Source: an uncultured Luminiphilus sp.
GTDB taxonomy: Bacteria > Pseudomonadota > Gammaproteobacteria > Pseudomonadales > Halieaceae
Length of the DNA stretch: 64,000 bases
Reading direction: 5' to 3'
Assembly: GCA_943789425.1 (NCBI GenBank)
Contig: CALSUB010000011.1
Span: 1 to 64,000 of the forward strand
Shown: positions 48,536 through 56,286 of the stretch, piece by piece
How positions within the stretch are numbered: position 1 is the stretch's first letter
How the letters are laid out: each line of letters begins with the position of its first letter
Notes under the pieces: generated by a model
The model's database searches: none
Seen by the model: the letters and a program-made list of their open reading frames with translations, nothing else
What the model was told of the DNA's origin: nothing
Program-made: the position numbers and the translations under genes

Positions 48536-49111
48536 TCAGGTCTCCAGAGGGCCAAAGGTATGGGTGTCAATGAGGTGGGCAAGACAAACTGCGAGGGTAT
48601 GGTTCACCGCGAGCGTTGTTTCGATCGATTCCTGGGCTAAATTGACGCTGATCCCGGGGCCTCGGTTGCCTATCCAGATCAACGATACTTGCCTTTGTTC
48701 TGCTGTTAGCGCCAGTCGTTTAATGTCTGACTCTTGCAGAGTAGCCGCGAAGACCACACCGACATCGCCGGCCTGGCCAAGCGCCTGAAGTTGCTGGCTC
48801 ACCCAGCCTACGCCGAGCTCGGACGCGTCGATCTGGTGCGTCGCGAGTTCCACCACGGGTAGGCTAGGGCGTTCCCTCAATATGCCGTGTTGCAGCAAGC
48901 TGGTCAGTGCGGTGGCGCTGGCACGGTCTGCGCCCAGACCAATACTGAATAGTTTTTGGTCCGCGAGGATCGCTTGGGCTAAGAGCTCAATGGCGTCACC
49001 CAGTGTGTCTGCAATGGCATCCACCGCCAAACTAGAGGCTTCCAAGTGTCTTTGGAAAAAGCTGGCAATGCTAGGATAAACGTCCACAGACCTTCCGCTT
49101 GTCAATACCAA
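48536..49111 (-). CDS. diaA: SIS-domain protein, DiaA/YraO type
   Basis: A 191-residue phosphosugar-isomerase-fold protein. DiaA binds DnaA and promotes timely initiation in E. coli; other close relatives are GmhA heptose isomerases. The position between yraN and dolP supports DiaA. The sequence is divergent: the phosphate-binding loop normally GNGGSA reads GLGADRAS here, which argues against catalytic sugar binding. AGDVGVVFAATLQESDI occupies the second loop. The start is ATG 49111. Confidence 0.8.
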   Translation of the reverse strand: MVLTSGRSVDVYPSIASFFQRHLEASSLAVDAIADTLGDAIELLAQAILADQKLFSIGLGADRASATALTSLLQHGILRERPSLPVVELATHQIDASELGVGWVSQQLQALGQAGDVGVVFAATLQESDIKRLALTAEQRQVSLIWIGNRGPGISVNLAQESIETTLAVNHTLAVCLAHLIDTHTFGPLET

Positions 49112-49117
49112 AACGAA

Positions 49118-49468
49118 TCAGTTAAAAGCGGCCTGAATCCAAGTTGGATTGGCTCGTGCCGCAACGCCATCATAAGCGATTACGTCAAAGCGACAAGGGT
49201 GATTAGACCACTGTGGATGTTGTTGTAAGAACACACTGGCAGATCGCACTACGCATGCGCTCTTTCGTCTATCAATGCTGTGGATAGCAGCCCCAAAGCG
49301 TGATGCGTTCCGGAAGCGGACTTCGACGAATACGATCAGATCTTGGTCGCGCATGACGAGATCAATCTCGCCACGACGTGTTAAAAAGTTTCTAGCGAGC
49401 AATACAAGGCCTTGCCGCAACAAGAACTGCTCAGCGTTGTGCTCCCAAATCTGACCGACGTTTTTCAC
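49118..49468 (-). CDS. yraN: YraN-family protein (UPF0102), endonuclease-like fold
   Basis: A 116-residue cytoplasmic protein with a restriction-endonuclease-like core. The putative metal-binding motif is RRGEIDLVMRDQDLIVFVEVRFR, followed by a helix and RFDVIAYDG. The biological function is unknown. It lies between lpoA and the DiaA-like gene with small gaps, its standard place. Confidence 0.92.
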   Translation of the reverse strand: MKNVGQIWEHNAEQFLLRQGLVLLARNFLTRRGEIDLVMRDQDLIVFVEVRFRNASRFGAAIHSIDRRKSACVVRSASVFLQQHPQWSNHPCRFDVIAYDGVAARANPTWIQAAFN

Positions 49469-49500
49469 TGGCGCTTCCGCGTCATGAGTCAGCGTCTAGC

Positions 49501-51276
49501 TTACTGAAGGGCGCGTACCTCCGCGCCATCAAAGGTGGCCAAGTCGAGGGCTCTTGCGATCGATCCGTCTGCCCTGCGCCGAAGTAGTCCAGTTTGACCT
49601 TTGATAATCCAGTTTTCAGTGGTGAGTGCTTGCTGCCAGTGCTGGGCCATCACCAATGCATCCCGACCCAGAGCACGCAGTCGTCCCAGTCGACCGGCCG
49701 AACTGGGCGGCAGCATTGCTGGGGTTTCTAAAAAGACCACGCCATTAAGATCACGGTTTCGCGTATTGATAACGCCATCATTGATCGCAGAGGTCGCGTA
49801 GACAGGGACTTCCCCTATCATATGAAAGACCAGCAAGGGTCGCCACGACCGGGCCGTGATGGGATCTGGGGCGAGCATGAAGATACACTCAAAATCACTC
49901 CTGCCACGACCCCTCCCATCAACCGGAATATCGAATGCCTGCTCGACAGATTGAATACGTTGATCACTCGAGCCTGAGCCCAGTAATTCACCCATCGCTT
50001 TGTTAGCGTCCGTTTGTTGTTCGACGACTAATTTTCCACGCAGCGTTCCGCCGTGATGGGACCACTGTGCCTCTAGCGCCGTCAGCAGACGCAGCCCACG
50101 GTCGTTGGGGGAAGCCATGACAATCGCATTTCGGCATTGGTCACCGAAGGCTTCGTCGGCAATCTGGCGTGCCTCATCCTCGGGAGCGAGGCTGAAAGTC
50201 GTCCAGCCGGGTTTGGCACTCGCTTGATTGATTTGCGGTCCCGGTTGGTTGAGGGCGATGACAGGAATGGGCAGTGCGTCGATTTGCTGCAATGACGCGA
50301 CATCTGACTTGGTCAGCGGCCCCAGCACCATATCGGCACCGCTGTCGACGGCTGCAGAGTAGGCGGCACGCGAATTCGCGTAGTGCGCGAGGTTCAGTAC
50401 GGTAAGTTGCGGTCTGAGTGCAGGATCTGGATACGATTGGTATAGCTGACTGATGGCGCCGGATGCAACGGCTTCACCGGCTGCGCCCAGTGAGCCATCA
50501 AGCGGCAGCATGAGGGTAATCTGTTCTATGGGCGGCGCATCTAACCAGGCTAAGAGGTGGCTTGGCGCCGCTGGGGTTCGCGGTCGGTTCCCAGCCGTGC
50601 TTTGCCAGGCTCGCAACGCACGGGGTCCCTGTCGATAAGCCAATTGCATTTCCAGCCAAGCTCGCCAGTCAGATTCCCGAGACTTTTTGAGCTCGGCCGA
50701 CAGCGCGCTAGTGGGGACCCGGATGAGGTAGCCGAAGAGTCGATCGCTGTTAACAGAAGCGTTTCTCTGTTCTGCTGGCGCCTGGGATTTTTCAAAGAGT
50801 AGGGTGGCCGCGCGAAGCCATTGTCTCGATAGCGCTGCCTGCGCTATCTGTTCTTCGAGCGCAAAATCAATCGCAGCGGTATTCCCATTTTTTAGTTTCT
50901 GCAGTAATTGATCGGCTAATAGGACATCGCCGGATAACCAGGCCAGTCGGCTATCGACTGCAATGAGTGTTGAGGCGCCGGCATCACTGAGTGTCAGTTG
51001 ATCACGCTCATACTGGGCGACGAGCAGGGACTCTGTTTTGGCGAGGGTCGATAGGCGTGCAATGGTGTCGAGTCGCAGCTGCTCTCCCTCTACCGGCTCT
51101 GGTACGCGCTCGACCCCGTCGGTTTGCACGGGTATCGCCGTCGTGTCACGTGTCGGCGCTGAGCAGGCAGTAACAAGAATCAGCAGTAACGCCGTCAAAG
51201 CGACCTGCAAAAGCAGCGGCCGACCGGCGACTCTGCGAGTAAAACTGAGGGGTTGAGGGTGACCTATAGCGCTCAT
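49501..51276 (-). CDS. lpoA: Penicillin-binding protein activator LpoA
   Basis: LpoA is an outer-membrane lipoprotein that reaches through the periplasm to stimulate PBP1A. The 591-residue product has a lipobox VTACS (Cys38) after a hydrophobic stretch, an N-terminal TPR-like helical domain to about residue 260, and a C-terminal domain with the type-1 periplasmic-binding fold: ITLMLPLDGSLGAAGEAVASG, SGADMVLGPLTKSDVASLQ and PVIALNQPG. It is divergent from rsmI with 55 bases between. Confidence 0.94.
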   Translation of the reverse strand: MSAIGHPQPLSFTRRVAGRPLLLQVALTALLLILVTACSAPTRDTTAIPVQTDGVERVPEPVEGEQLRLDTIARLSTLAKTESLLVAQYERDQLTLSDAGASTLIAVDSRLAWLSGDVLLADQLLQKLKNGNTAAIDFALEEQIAQAALSRQWLRAATLLFEKSQAPAEQRNASVNSDRLFGYLIRVPTSALSAELKKSRESDWRAWLEMQLAYRQGPRALRAWQSTAGNRPRTPAAPSHLLAWLDAPPIEQITLMLPLDGSLGAAGEAVASGAISQLYQSYPDPALRPQLTVLNLAHYANSRAAYSAAVDSGADMVLGPLTKSDVASLQQIDALPIPVIALNQPGPQINQASAKPGWTTFSLAPEDEARQIADEAFGDQCRNAIVMASPNDRGLRLLTALEAQWSHHGGTLRGKLVVEQQTDANKAMGELLGSGSSDQRIQSVEQAFDIPVDGRGRGRSDFECIFMLAPDPITARSWRPLLVFHMIGEVPVYATSAINDGVINTRNRDLNGVVFLETPAMLPPSSAGRLGRLRALGRDALVMAQHWQQALTTENWIIKGQTGLLRRRADGSIARALDLATFDGAEVRALQ

Positions 51277-51331
51277 CGGGGCAGTATAGCCCTAAGCGGG
51301 CGCCGGTGGCCCGATTAAGGAGCCTTACCCC

Positions 51332-52159
51332 GTGCCAGCTTGCCTTTACATTGTTGCCACACCCATCGGCCATTTGGACGACATCACATTGCGCGCGTTG
51401 GAGGTCTTGAAGGCCGCGCACTGCATTGCAGCGGAGGATACTCGTCACTCAGCCAAGCTCATGCGGCATTTTGGGATTGATACCCCAATGGTGAGTTACC
51501 ACGATCACAGTCCCGCTGCGCACACGGAACGGCTGCTACGTCATCTTCGAGAAGGCAAATCGGTGGCATTGGTATCCGATGCGGGGACTCCCTTGATTTC
51601 TGACCCGGGTTACAAGTTGGTGGAGGCTTGCCAGCAACACGGATTCCAAGTGATCCCCATACCGGGCGCCAGCGCCATGACGGCAGCGCTCAGTGCGTCT
51701 GGATTGCCGACTGATCGGTTCTATTTTGAGGGTTTTCTTCCGGTAAAGGCCGGACAGCGTGAGACGCGAATAAAAGCGTTGAAGCGTCTGGAAGCCACGT
51801 TGATATTATTTGAGGCGCCGCGTCGAGTACTGAGCACCCTTGATGCGCTCATTGCTGAGCTGGGTGATCGTGACGCGGCACTGTGTCGGGAACTGACAAA
51901 AGCTCACGAGACGATTTACCGTGGCTCGTTGTCACAGTTACACCTGTTTGTGCGCAATGATGCTAATCAACAGCGTGGCGAAATGGTGCTGGTGATTCGC
52001 GGTTGCGACGCTGAGGCGGTCGAGCTCACTGCCGAGGTAGAGGCATTGCTGGATCGTTTAGTGAAGGAACTTCCGCCGCGGCGGGCAGCCGCCGTGGTAG
52101 CCGATGTGACCGGGTTGCCCGTGCGAGTGCTCTACCAGGCCATATTGGATAAAAAGTGA
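51332..52159 (+). CDS. rsmI: 16S rRNA (cytidine1402-2'-O)-methyltransferase RsmI
   Basis: RsmI methylates the ribose of C1402 in the decoding centre of 16S rRNA. The tetrapyrrole-methylase fold is clear: LYIVATPIGHLDDITLRALEVL, CIAAEDTRHSAKLMRHFGI, SVALVSDAGTPLISDPGYKLV and FYFEGFLPVKAGQRETRI. GTG at 51332 is preceded by AAGGAG with nine bases between. Length is 275 residues (E. coli 286). It runs into rnpB 54 bases later. Confidence 0.96.
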   Translation: MPACLYIVATPIGHLDDITLRALEVLKAAHCIAAEDTRHSAKLMRHFGIDTPMVSYHDHSPAAHTERLLRHLREGKSVALVSDAGTPLISDPGYKLVEACQQHGFQVIPIPGASAMTAALSASGLPTDRFYFEGFLPVKAGQRETRIKALKRLEATLILFEAPRRVLSTLDALIAELGDRDAALCRELTKAHETIYRGSLSQLHLFVRNDANQQRGEMVLVIRGCDAEAVELTAEVEALLDRLVKELPPRRAAAVVADVTGLPVRVLYQAILDKK

Positions 52160-52213
52160 TACGCCGCAGTCTTAGGTTGCGAGCCTCAACGCTAATCGGT
52201 AACCTCTGTTCCC

Positions 52214-52549
52214 GAGTGGGTCAGGCGATCGCTGTCGAATCATCGGCAGAGGAAAGTCCGGGCTCCATAGGGTCAGGACGCCAGGTAACGCCTGGGGGGC
52301 GCGAGCCTACGGAAAGTGCAACAGAAAGGAAACCGCCTGCTTGCAGGTAAGGGTGAAAAGGTGCGGTAAGAGCGCACCGCGCGGTTGGCAACAAGCGTGG
52401 CGATGGTAAACCCCGTCTCGGAGCAAGACCAAATAGGAATCCGATACCGTGACCCCGGTGGATTCGGGTAGGTCGCTTCAGGCGAACGGTGACGTTCGTC
52501 GCAGATGAATGATCGTCCACGACAGAACCCGGCTTATCGACCAACTCAT
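52214..52549 (+). ncRNA. rnpB: RNase P RNA component, type A
   Basis: This is the catalytic RNA that trims the 5' leader of tRNA precursors. GAGTGGGTC (52214) can pair with GACCAACTC (52539-52547) as helix P1 with one mismatch. The conserved blocks are all present: CR-I GAGGAAAGTCCGGGCTCC (52250 region), GCCAGGTAACGCCTGGGGGG, GAAACCGCCTGC, ACAAGCGTGGCGATGGTAAACC-like core, AGCAAGACCAAATAGG, and the closing CAGAACCCGGCTTATCG. Length of about 336 bases is slightly shorter than in E. coli (377). Its location between rsmI and mraZ is the same as in Pseudomonas. End points are estimated to within a few bases. Confidence 0.95.
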
Positions 52550-52552
52550 TAT

Positions 52553-52576
52553 GCCCCCCACTCGGGGGGCTTCCCA
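52553..52576 (+). terminator. Terminator of rnpB
   Basis: GCCCCCC (52553-52559), loop ACTC, GGGGGGC (52564-52570) form a perfect 7-bp GC stem just after the rnpB 3' end, followed by TTCCCATTTC. The T run is poor, but placement and stem strength fit the rnpB terminator. Confidence 0.75.
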
Positions 52577-52818
52577 TTTCCTCCGTGATACCGCTGCGCC
52601 GGCCCGATAACGCTTAACCTCTTAACGGCCTTTTAATACTGTTTAGTTATTAATAGATTAATAAAAGTGTTAATAAAGCATATCACCTAATCTCAAACCT
52701 CGTATTTCGAGTTAGCGGTCTGTTTTAGCGTTTCTTTCTGATGGCCGGCCCCGCGTCGGCTCGCCCACCTAATTGTCTCTAAGGCACTGAAAAACCGAGA
52801 ATTTTTGTCCTAATGCCG
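52577..52818. other. AT-rich non-coding stretch upstream of mraZ
   Basis: No gene is seen in these bases. The segment from about 52613 to 52690 is clearly AT-rich compared with its surroundings and holds four copies of TTAATA (52633, 52650, 52658, 52670) plus two TTAAC. It could bind a nucleoid protein or contribute an upstream promoter to the division cluster. Confidence 0.5.
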
Positions 52819-52848
52819 TTGACCCACCGCTTTTTTCAGGCGTATAGT
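52819..52848 (+). promoter_or_regulatory. Promoter of the mra/dcw cluster
   Basis: TTGACC (52819-52824) and TATAGT (52843-52848) are 18 bases apart, a good sigma-70 match. The start of transcription would fall near 52855, at the first of the TGG repeats thought to bind MraZ. The ATG of mraZ is about 60 bases further on. Confidence 0.75.
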
Positions 52849-52857
52849 GGCGAAATG

Positions 52858-52910
52858 TGGTGCAAAGTGGGTAAAACCCCCATTTTGTGGTAATTCAATG
52901 GAGGCAATGG
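52858..52910 (+). promoter_or_regulatory. Phased TGG repeats, candidate MraZ operator
   Basis: TGG triplets lie at 52858 (TGGTG), 52868 (TGGGT), 52888 (TGGTA) and 52908 (TGGAC), all in one 10-base phase and just after the promoter. MraZ of other bacteria binds direct TGGGN repeats separated by five bases in its own promoter. The match is partial (only one exact TGGGN). Confidence 0.55.
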
Positions 52911-52915
52911 ACATC

Positions 52916-53350
52916 ATGTTTCGAGGGGTTCAGTCCATCAACCTTGATGCCAAGGGCCGAATGGCGGTGCCAGCGCGGCAACGTGAATCGCTGGCGGCAT
53001 TAAGTGATGGGCACATTGTCATTACCGTCGATACCCAAACGCCCTGTCTGGTGATGTACGCCCTGCCCGAATGGGAACGCATTGAGCGAGACGTGCAGGC
53101 GCTCCCGGCACTCAATCCCGCCGTAAAGCGATTTCAGCGATTGATGTTGGGTTACGCCAGCGATTTGCAGCTGGATGGCAATGGCCGTGTATTAGTTCCG
53201 CCGTCGCTCAGAGACTATGCGCATCTCGAGAAGCGCGCAGTGATGGTCGGGCAAGGTAATAAGCTTGAACTGTGGTCAGAAGAGTTATGGCAGAGGGAAT
53301 GCGAAGCTGCGCTGTCACCGGGGCCCCAAGGGAGCTTCCAGTGGAGCTGA
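52916..53350 (+). CDS. mraZ: Transcriptional regulator MraZ
   Basis: MraZ (144 residues) is an AbrB-fold DNA-binding protein that represses its own operon. The first repeat MFRGVQSINLDAKGRMAVPARQR and the second LDGNGRVLVPPSLRDYAHLEK carry the two conserved DxxxR motifs. MVGQGNKLELWSEELW is also typical. ATG 52916 is used; the open frame extends to 52847, but those codons lie in the leader. AATGGAGG lies about 14 bases upstream. It opens the division and wall cluster. Confidence 0.96.
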   Translation: MFRGVQSINLDAKGRMAVPARQRESLAALSDGHIVITVDTQTPCLVMYALPEWERIERDVQALPALNPAVKRFQRLMLGYASDLQLDGNGRVLVPPSLRDYAHLEKRAVMVGQGNKLELWSEELWQRECEAALSPGPQGSFQWS

Positions 53351-53366
53351 TGCAGCTTAATCTTTG

Positions 53367-54281
53367 ATGGACCGGGAGCACTTGCCGGTTCTACTCGAGG
53401 AGGTCATTGGGGCACTGATGGTATCGCCGCACGGAGCATATGTAGACGGAACCTTTGGCAGGGGCGGGCACAGCACTCGTATCCTTGAGGCGCTATCACC
53501 GAAAGGTTCGTTGATGGCGTTAGATCATGACCCAGCCGCGGCAGAGAGCGCATCCGAGTTAGCGCAACACGACCAGCGATTTTCTTTTAAGGCAGCAAAC
53601 TTCAGAGCACTGAGCCAGCATGTCGAGCTGGGCAGCTTGCAGGGTGTTTTGCTGGATCTCGGCGTGTCTTCGCCGCAACTCGATGATCCCGAGCGGGGAT
53701 TCAGCTTTTCCCATGATGGCCCCCTAGACATGCGAATGAATCCAGACGAAGGGCGGTCTGCAGCAGAGTGGTTGGCGGAGGCGCCGGCCTCTGAGATCGC
53801 GACGGTGCTCCGTGAATTGGGTGAAGAGCGTTTTGCCCGACGGATTGCGAATGCGATTGTGGCCGCGCGGAGTGAGCAGCCCCTCCGACGAACGGGGCAG
53901 CTGGCTGAGGTGGTATCTGCCGCCAATCCCAAGTGGGAAAAACATAAGCACCCAGCGACACGCAGTTTTCAAGCCATCAGATTGCATGTTAACGGTGAGC
54001 TGGACGCGCTTCGAGATGCCCTGGAGGCCATCTTACTGGCGCTCGCGCCAGGCGGTCGAATGGTAGTGATCAGTTTTCACTCCCTAGAGGATCGTATCGT
54101 AAAGCGATTCATTCGTGCGGCCGTCAGAGGTCCACAATTACCGCCCGGAGTGCCGATTCGACACGCCGAGTATCCGGGTCTCGTGCGGCAAATTGGTAAG
54201 GCGGTGATGCCCACGCCTGCGGAGGTTTCCCAGAACCCCCGAGCCCGTTCCGCTGTAATGCGCATTGCGGAGCGTCTCTGA
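53367..54281 (+). CDS. rsmH: 16S rRNA (cytosine1402-N4)-methyltransferase RsmH
   Basis: RsmH methylates N4 of C1402, the same nucleotide whose ribose is methylated by RsmI encoded just upstream of rnpB. The sequence EHLPVLLEEVIGAL, YVDGTFGRGGHSTRILE, LDLGVSSPQLDDPERGFSF, GPLDMRMNP, TRSFQAIRLHVNGEL and ISFHSLEDRIVKRFI is complete. ATG 53367 gives 304 residues (E. coli 313). Its stop overlaps the ATG of ftsL by one base. Confidence 0.97.
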   Translation: MDREHLPVLLEEVIGALMVSPHGAYVDGTFGRGGHSTRILEALSPKGSLMALDHDPAAAESASELAQHDQRFSFKAANFRALSQHVELGSLQGVLLDLGVSSPQLDDPERGFSFSHDGPLDMRMNPDEGRSAAEWLAEAPASEIATVLRELGEERFARRIANAIVAARSEQPLRRTGQLAEVVSAANPKWEKHKHPATRSFQAIRLHVNGELDALRDALEAILLALAPGGRMVVISFHSLEDRIVKRFIRAAVRGPQLPPGVPIRHAEYPGLVRQIGKAVMPTPAEVSQNPRARSAVMRIAERL

Positions 54282-54565
54282 TGAACTCTTTGCTGGCGCC
54301 TAACGCGATAGTGCTGGTCATTCTGCTGATGCTGTTGCTGCTTTCGAGCCTTGGATTAGTGGCGAGTACGCATCAGGTCAGAGATGACTATGCGCGATTA
54401 CAGTCATTGGAGTTGCAGCGCTGGCAACTGCAGGAGCAGTACACCCGTCTTTTGCTCGAGATGAATACCTGGGCTGCCCCCCACCGCGTCGGGCAAATCG
54501 CTTCCGATACGCTTTCGATGAACGCCCCCGATTTAAGCGTGTCCCATTCGGTAAAAGAGCCATGA
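54281..54565 (+). CDS. ftsL: Cell-division protein FtsL
   Basis: FtsL (94 residues) is a small bitopic protein that, with FtsB and FtsQ, activates FtsWI. One hydrophobic helix (IVLVILLMLLLLSSLGLVAS, about 10-30) precedes a coiled coil (LQSLELQRWQLQEQYTRLLLE region). Identification rests on size, topology and position between rsmH and ftsI. It overlaps ftsI by four bases. Confidence 0.93.
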   Translation: MNSLLAPNAIVLVILLMLLLLSSLGLVASTHQVRDDYARLQSLELQRWQLQEQYTRLLLEMNTWAAPHRVGQIASDTLSMNAPDLSVSHSVKEP

Positions 54566-56286
54566 AGGCCGGTTCGCCGGCAACACCCCGTTGGCGCTAT
54601 CTCTCCGTCTGCTGCGTGCTGATTGGTTTAGCGGGAGTGCTGATGGGTAGGCTGGTGATGCTTCAGGTGACCGAGGAGGGGCAAGGTGCTGGCTTTCTGC
54701 GTGAGCAAGGTGCCATGCGGACTGTTCGCACGGCTGAGATTCCCGTTTATCGAGGGTTGATTGAGGATCGCCATGGCACGCCGCTCGCAATCAGCTCCCC
54801 GGTGGTGTCGCTGTGGGCGAATCCACAGCAGCTAAAGGATAGCCCACGGCTCGCAGAGTTATCCGCATTGCTTGGAGTCGACGCGGCGGAATTAAAAGAC
54901 AAGCTTGCTCTGTACGGCAACAAGCACTTCATGTATTTGGCGAGGCATCAAGCACCGGATTTTGCCCGTCAAATACTGCAAGAAGCCTTTCCCGGCGTTC
55001 GGGGCGAACGAGCCTACCGACGCTATTACCCTGCGGGAGAGGTCACCGCTCAGGTTTTGGGATTGACCAATGTCGATGGCGAAGGCATCGCTGGCATCGA
55101 ACTGGCATTTGAGCAGTGGCTGCAGGGGATCCCCGGTAAGAAGCGTTTTATCAAAGATCTTCATGGTGAGGCAGTCCGTGATTTCGGCTTGATTACCAAG
55201 CCGCGACCCGGCAAGGCGCTGTCTCTGAGCCTAGATTTGCGCCTGCAGTACGTTCAGCACCGTGAGTTACAGCGAGCAATGAAGGAGACGGGTGCCGTCG
55301 CGGGCTCTGCTATCACCGTCGATGCTTGGACGGGGGAAATCCTCGCTGTCAGTAATTACCCGGTGTTCAACCCCAATAACCGAGAGGAATTTGATTACGG
55401 TGCGGCCCGTAATCGTGCTCTAACTGATGTTTATGAGCCGGGTTCAACGATCAAAACACTGACGTTGATTGCGGCGCTGGAGAGCGGGGAATTTACGATT
55501 GATAGCCTTGTTAACACGGCCCCCGGACGCATTCGAGTGGGCGGTAAAGTGCTTCATGATCCGCGTAATTATGGTGAGATTAGTGTTTCAAAAATCATCG
55601 AAAAATCGAGTCAGGTGGGGGTCACTAAGCTCGCCCAAGCCGTCGGGCATGAAGCCGTTTTAGAGGTGCTGCTCAGGTTCGGATTTGGAACGCAAACTGG
55701 CACTGGCTTTCCGGGCGAGCGAGCAGGCTCCCTGCCAAGCATGATGCATTGGAGTGAAATAGAAAAAGTCACACTGGCCTTTGGTTATGGTTTGAGCGCG
55801 ACACCCATACAGTTGGCACAAGCGTATTCGATTTTGGCTAATGGTGGCGTGAGGCAGCCACTGACTTTGCTGAAGCAAGACCGCGAGACACTGCCACTGG
55901 GAACACGCGTAGTTGATGCCCAGGTGGCTCAAGATGTGTTGCAGGTGCTGGGTCGGGTTACGGGTTCTGGCGGTACCGCCACCTTGGCACAAGTGCCCGG
56001 CTTTTCGGTTGGCGGTAAGACAGGAACGGTTCATAAAGTCGGCGCGACAGGGTATTTGGACGACCAATACGTGGCCCTTTTTGTGGGTGTCGCGCCGATG
56101 AAGAAGCCACGCTACGTCACAACGATCTTGATTGATCAGCCTCGGGGTGATCACTATGGCGGGGGTCTTGCCGCTGCGCCAGTTTATTCAAGGATCACGG
56201 AAGAAGTGCTCCGAATACGCAATGCGCAGCCTGACCGCTCTTCGGCTGGAGCGCTGGTCGCTGCATACCGTGGAGCGCAGCAATGA
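54562..56286 (+). CDS. ftsI: Septal peptidoglycan transpeptidase FtsI (PBP3)
   Basis: FtsI crosslinks septal peptidoglycan and is the target of many beta-lactams. After one membrane helix (about 15-35) come the non-catalytic domain (IPVYRGLIEDRHGTPLA; RRYYPAGEVTAQVLGLTN) and the transpeptidase domain. The nucleophile Ser295 and Lys298 are in PGSTIK, and KTGT is at 486-489. The second motif, normally SSN, reads SSQ at 349-351 (TCG AGT CAG). Length is 574 residues (E. coli 588 before processing). It overlaps ftsL and murE by four bases each. Confidence 0.96.
   Translation: MKAGSPATPRWRYLSVCCVLIGLAGVLMGRLVMLQVTEEGQGAGFLREQGAMRTVRTAEIPVYRGLIEDRHGTPLAISSPVVSLWANPQQLKDSPRLAELSALLGVDAAELKDKLALYGNKHFMYLARHQAPDFARQILQEAFPGVRGERAYRRYYPAGEVTAQVLGLTNVDGEGIAGIELAFEQWLQGIPGKKRFIKDLHGEAVRDFGLITKPRPGKALSLSLDLRLQYVQHRELQRAMKETGAVAGSAITVDAWTGEILAVSNYPVFNPNNREEFDYGAARNRALTDVYEPGSTIKTLTLIAALESGEFTIDSLVNTAPGRIRVGGKVLHDPRNYGEISVSKIIEKSSQVGVTKLAQAVGHEAVLEVLLRFGFGTQTGTGFPGERAGSLPSMMHWSEIEKVTLAFGYGLSATPIQLAQAYSILANGGVRQPLTLLKQDRETLPLGTRVVDAQVAQDVLQVLGRVTGSGGTATLAQVPGFSVGGKTGTVHKVGATGYLDDQYVALFVGVAPMKKPRYVTTILIDQPRGDHYGGGLAAAPVYSRITEEVLRIRNAQPDRSSAGALVAAYRGAQQ

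Noticed and set aside
52156-52577. Frames on both strands between rsmI and mraZ (52156-52350 plus, 52221-52577 minus)
   Set aside because: They overlap the RNase P RNA, whose conserved blocks and P1 pairing explain the sequence.
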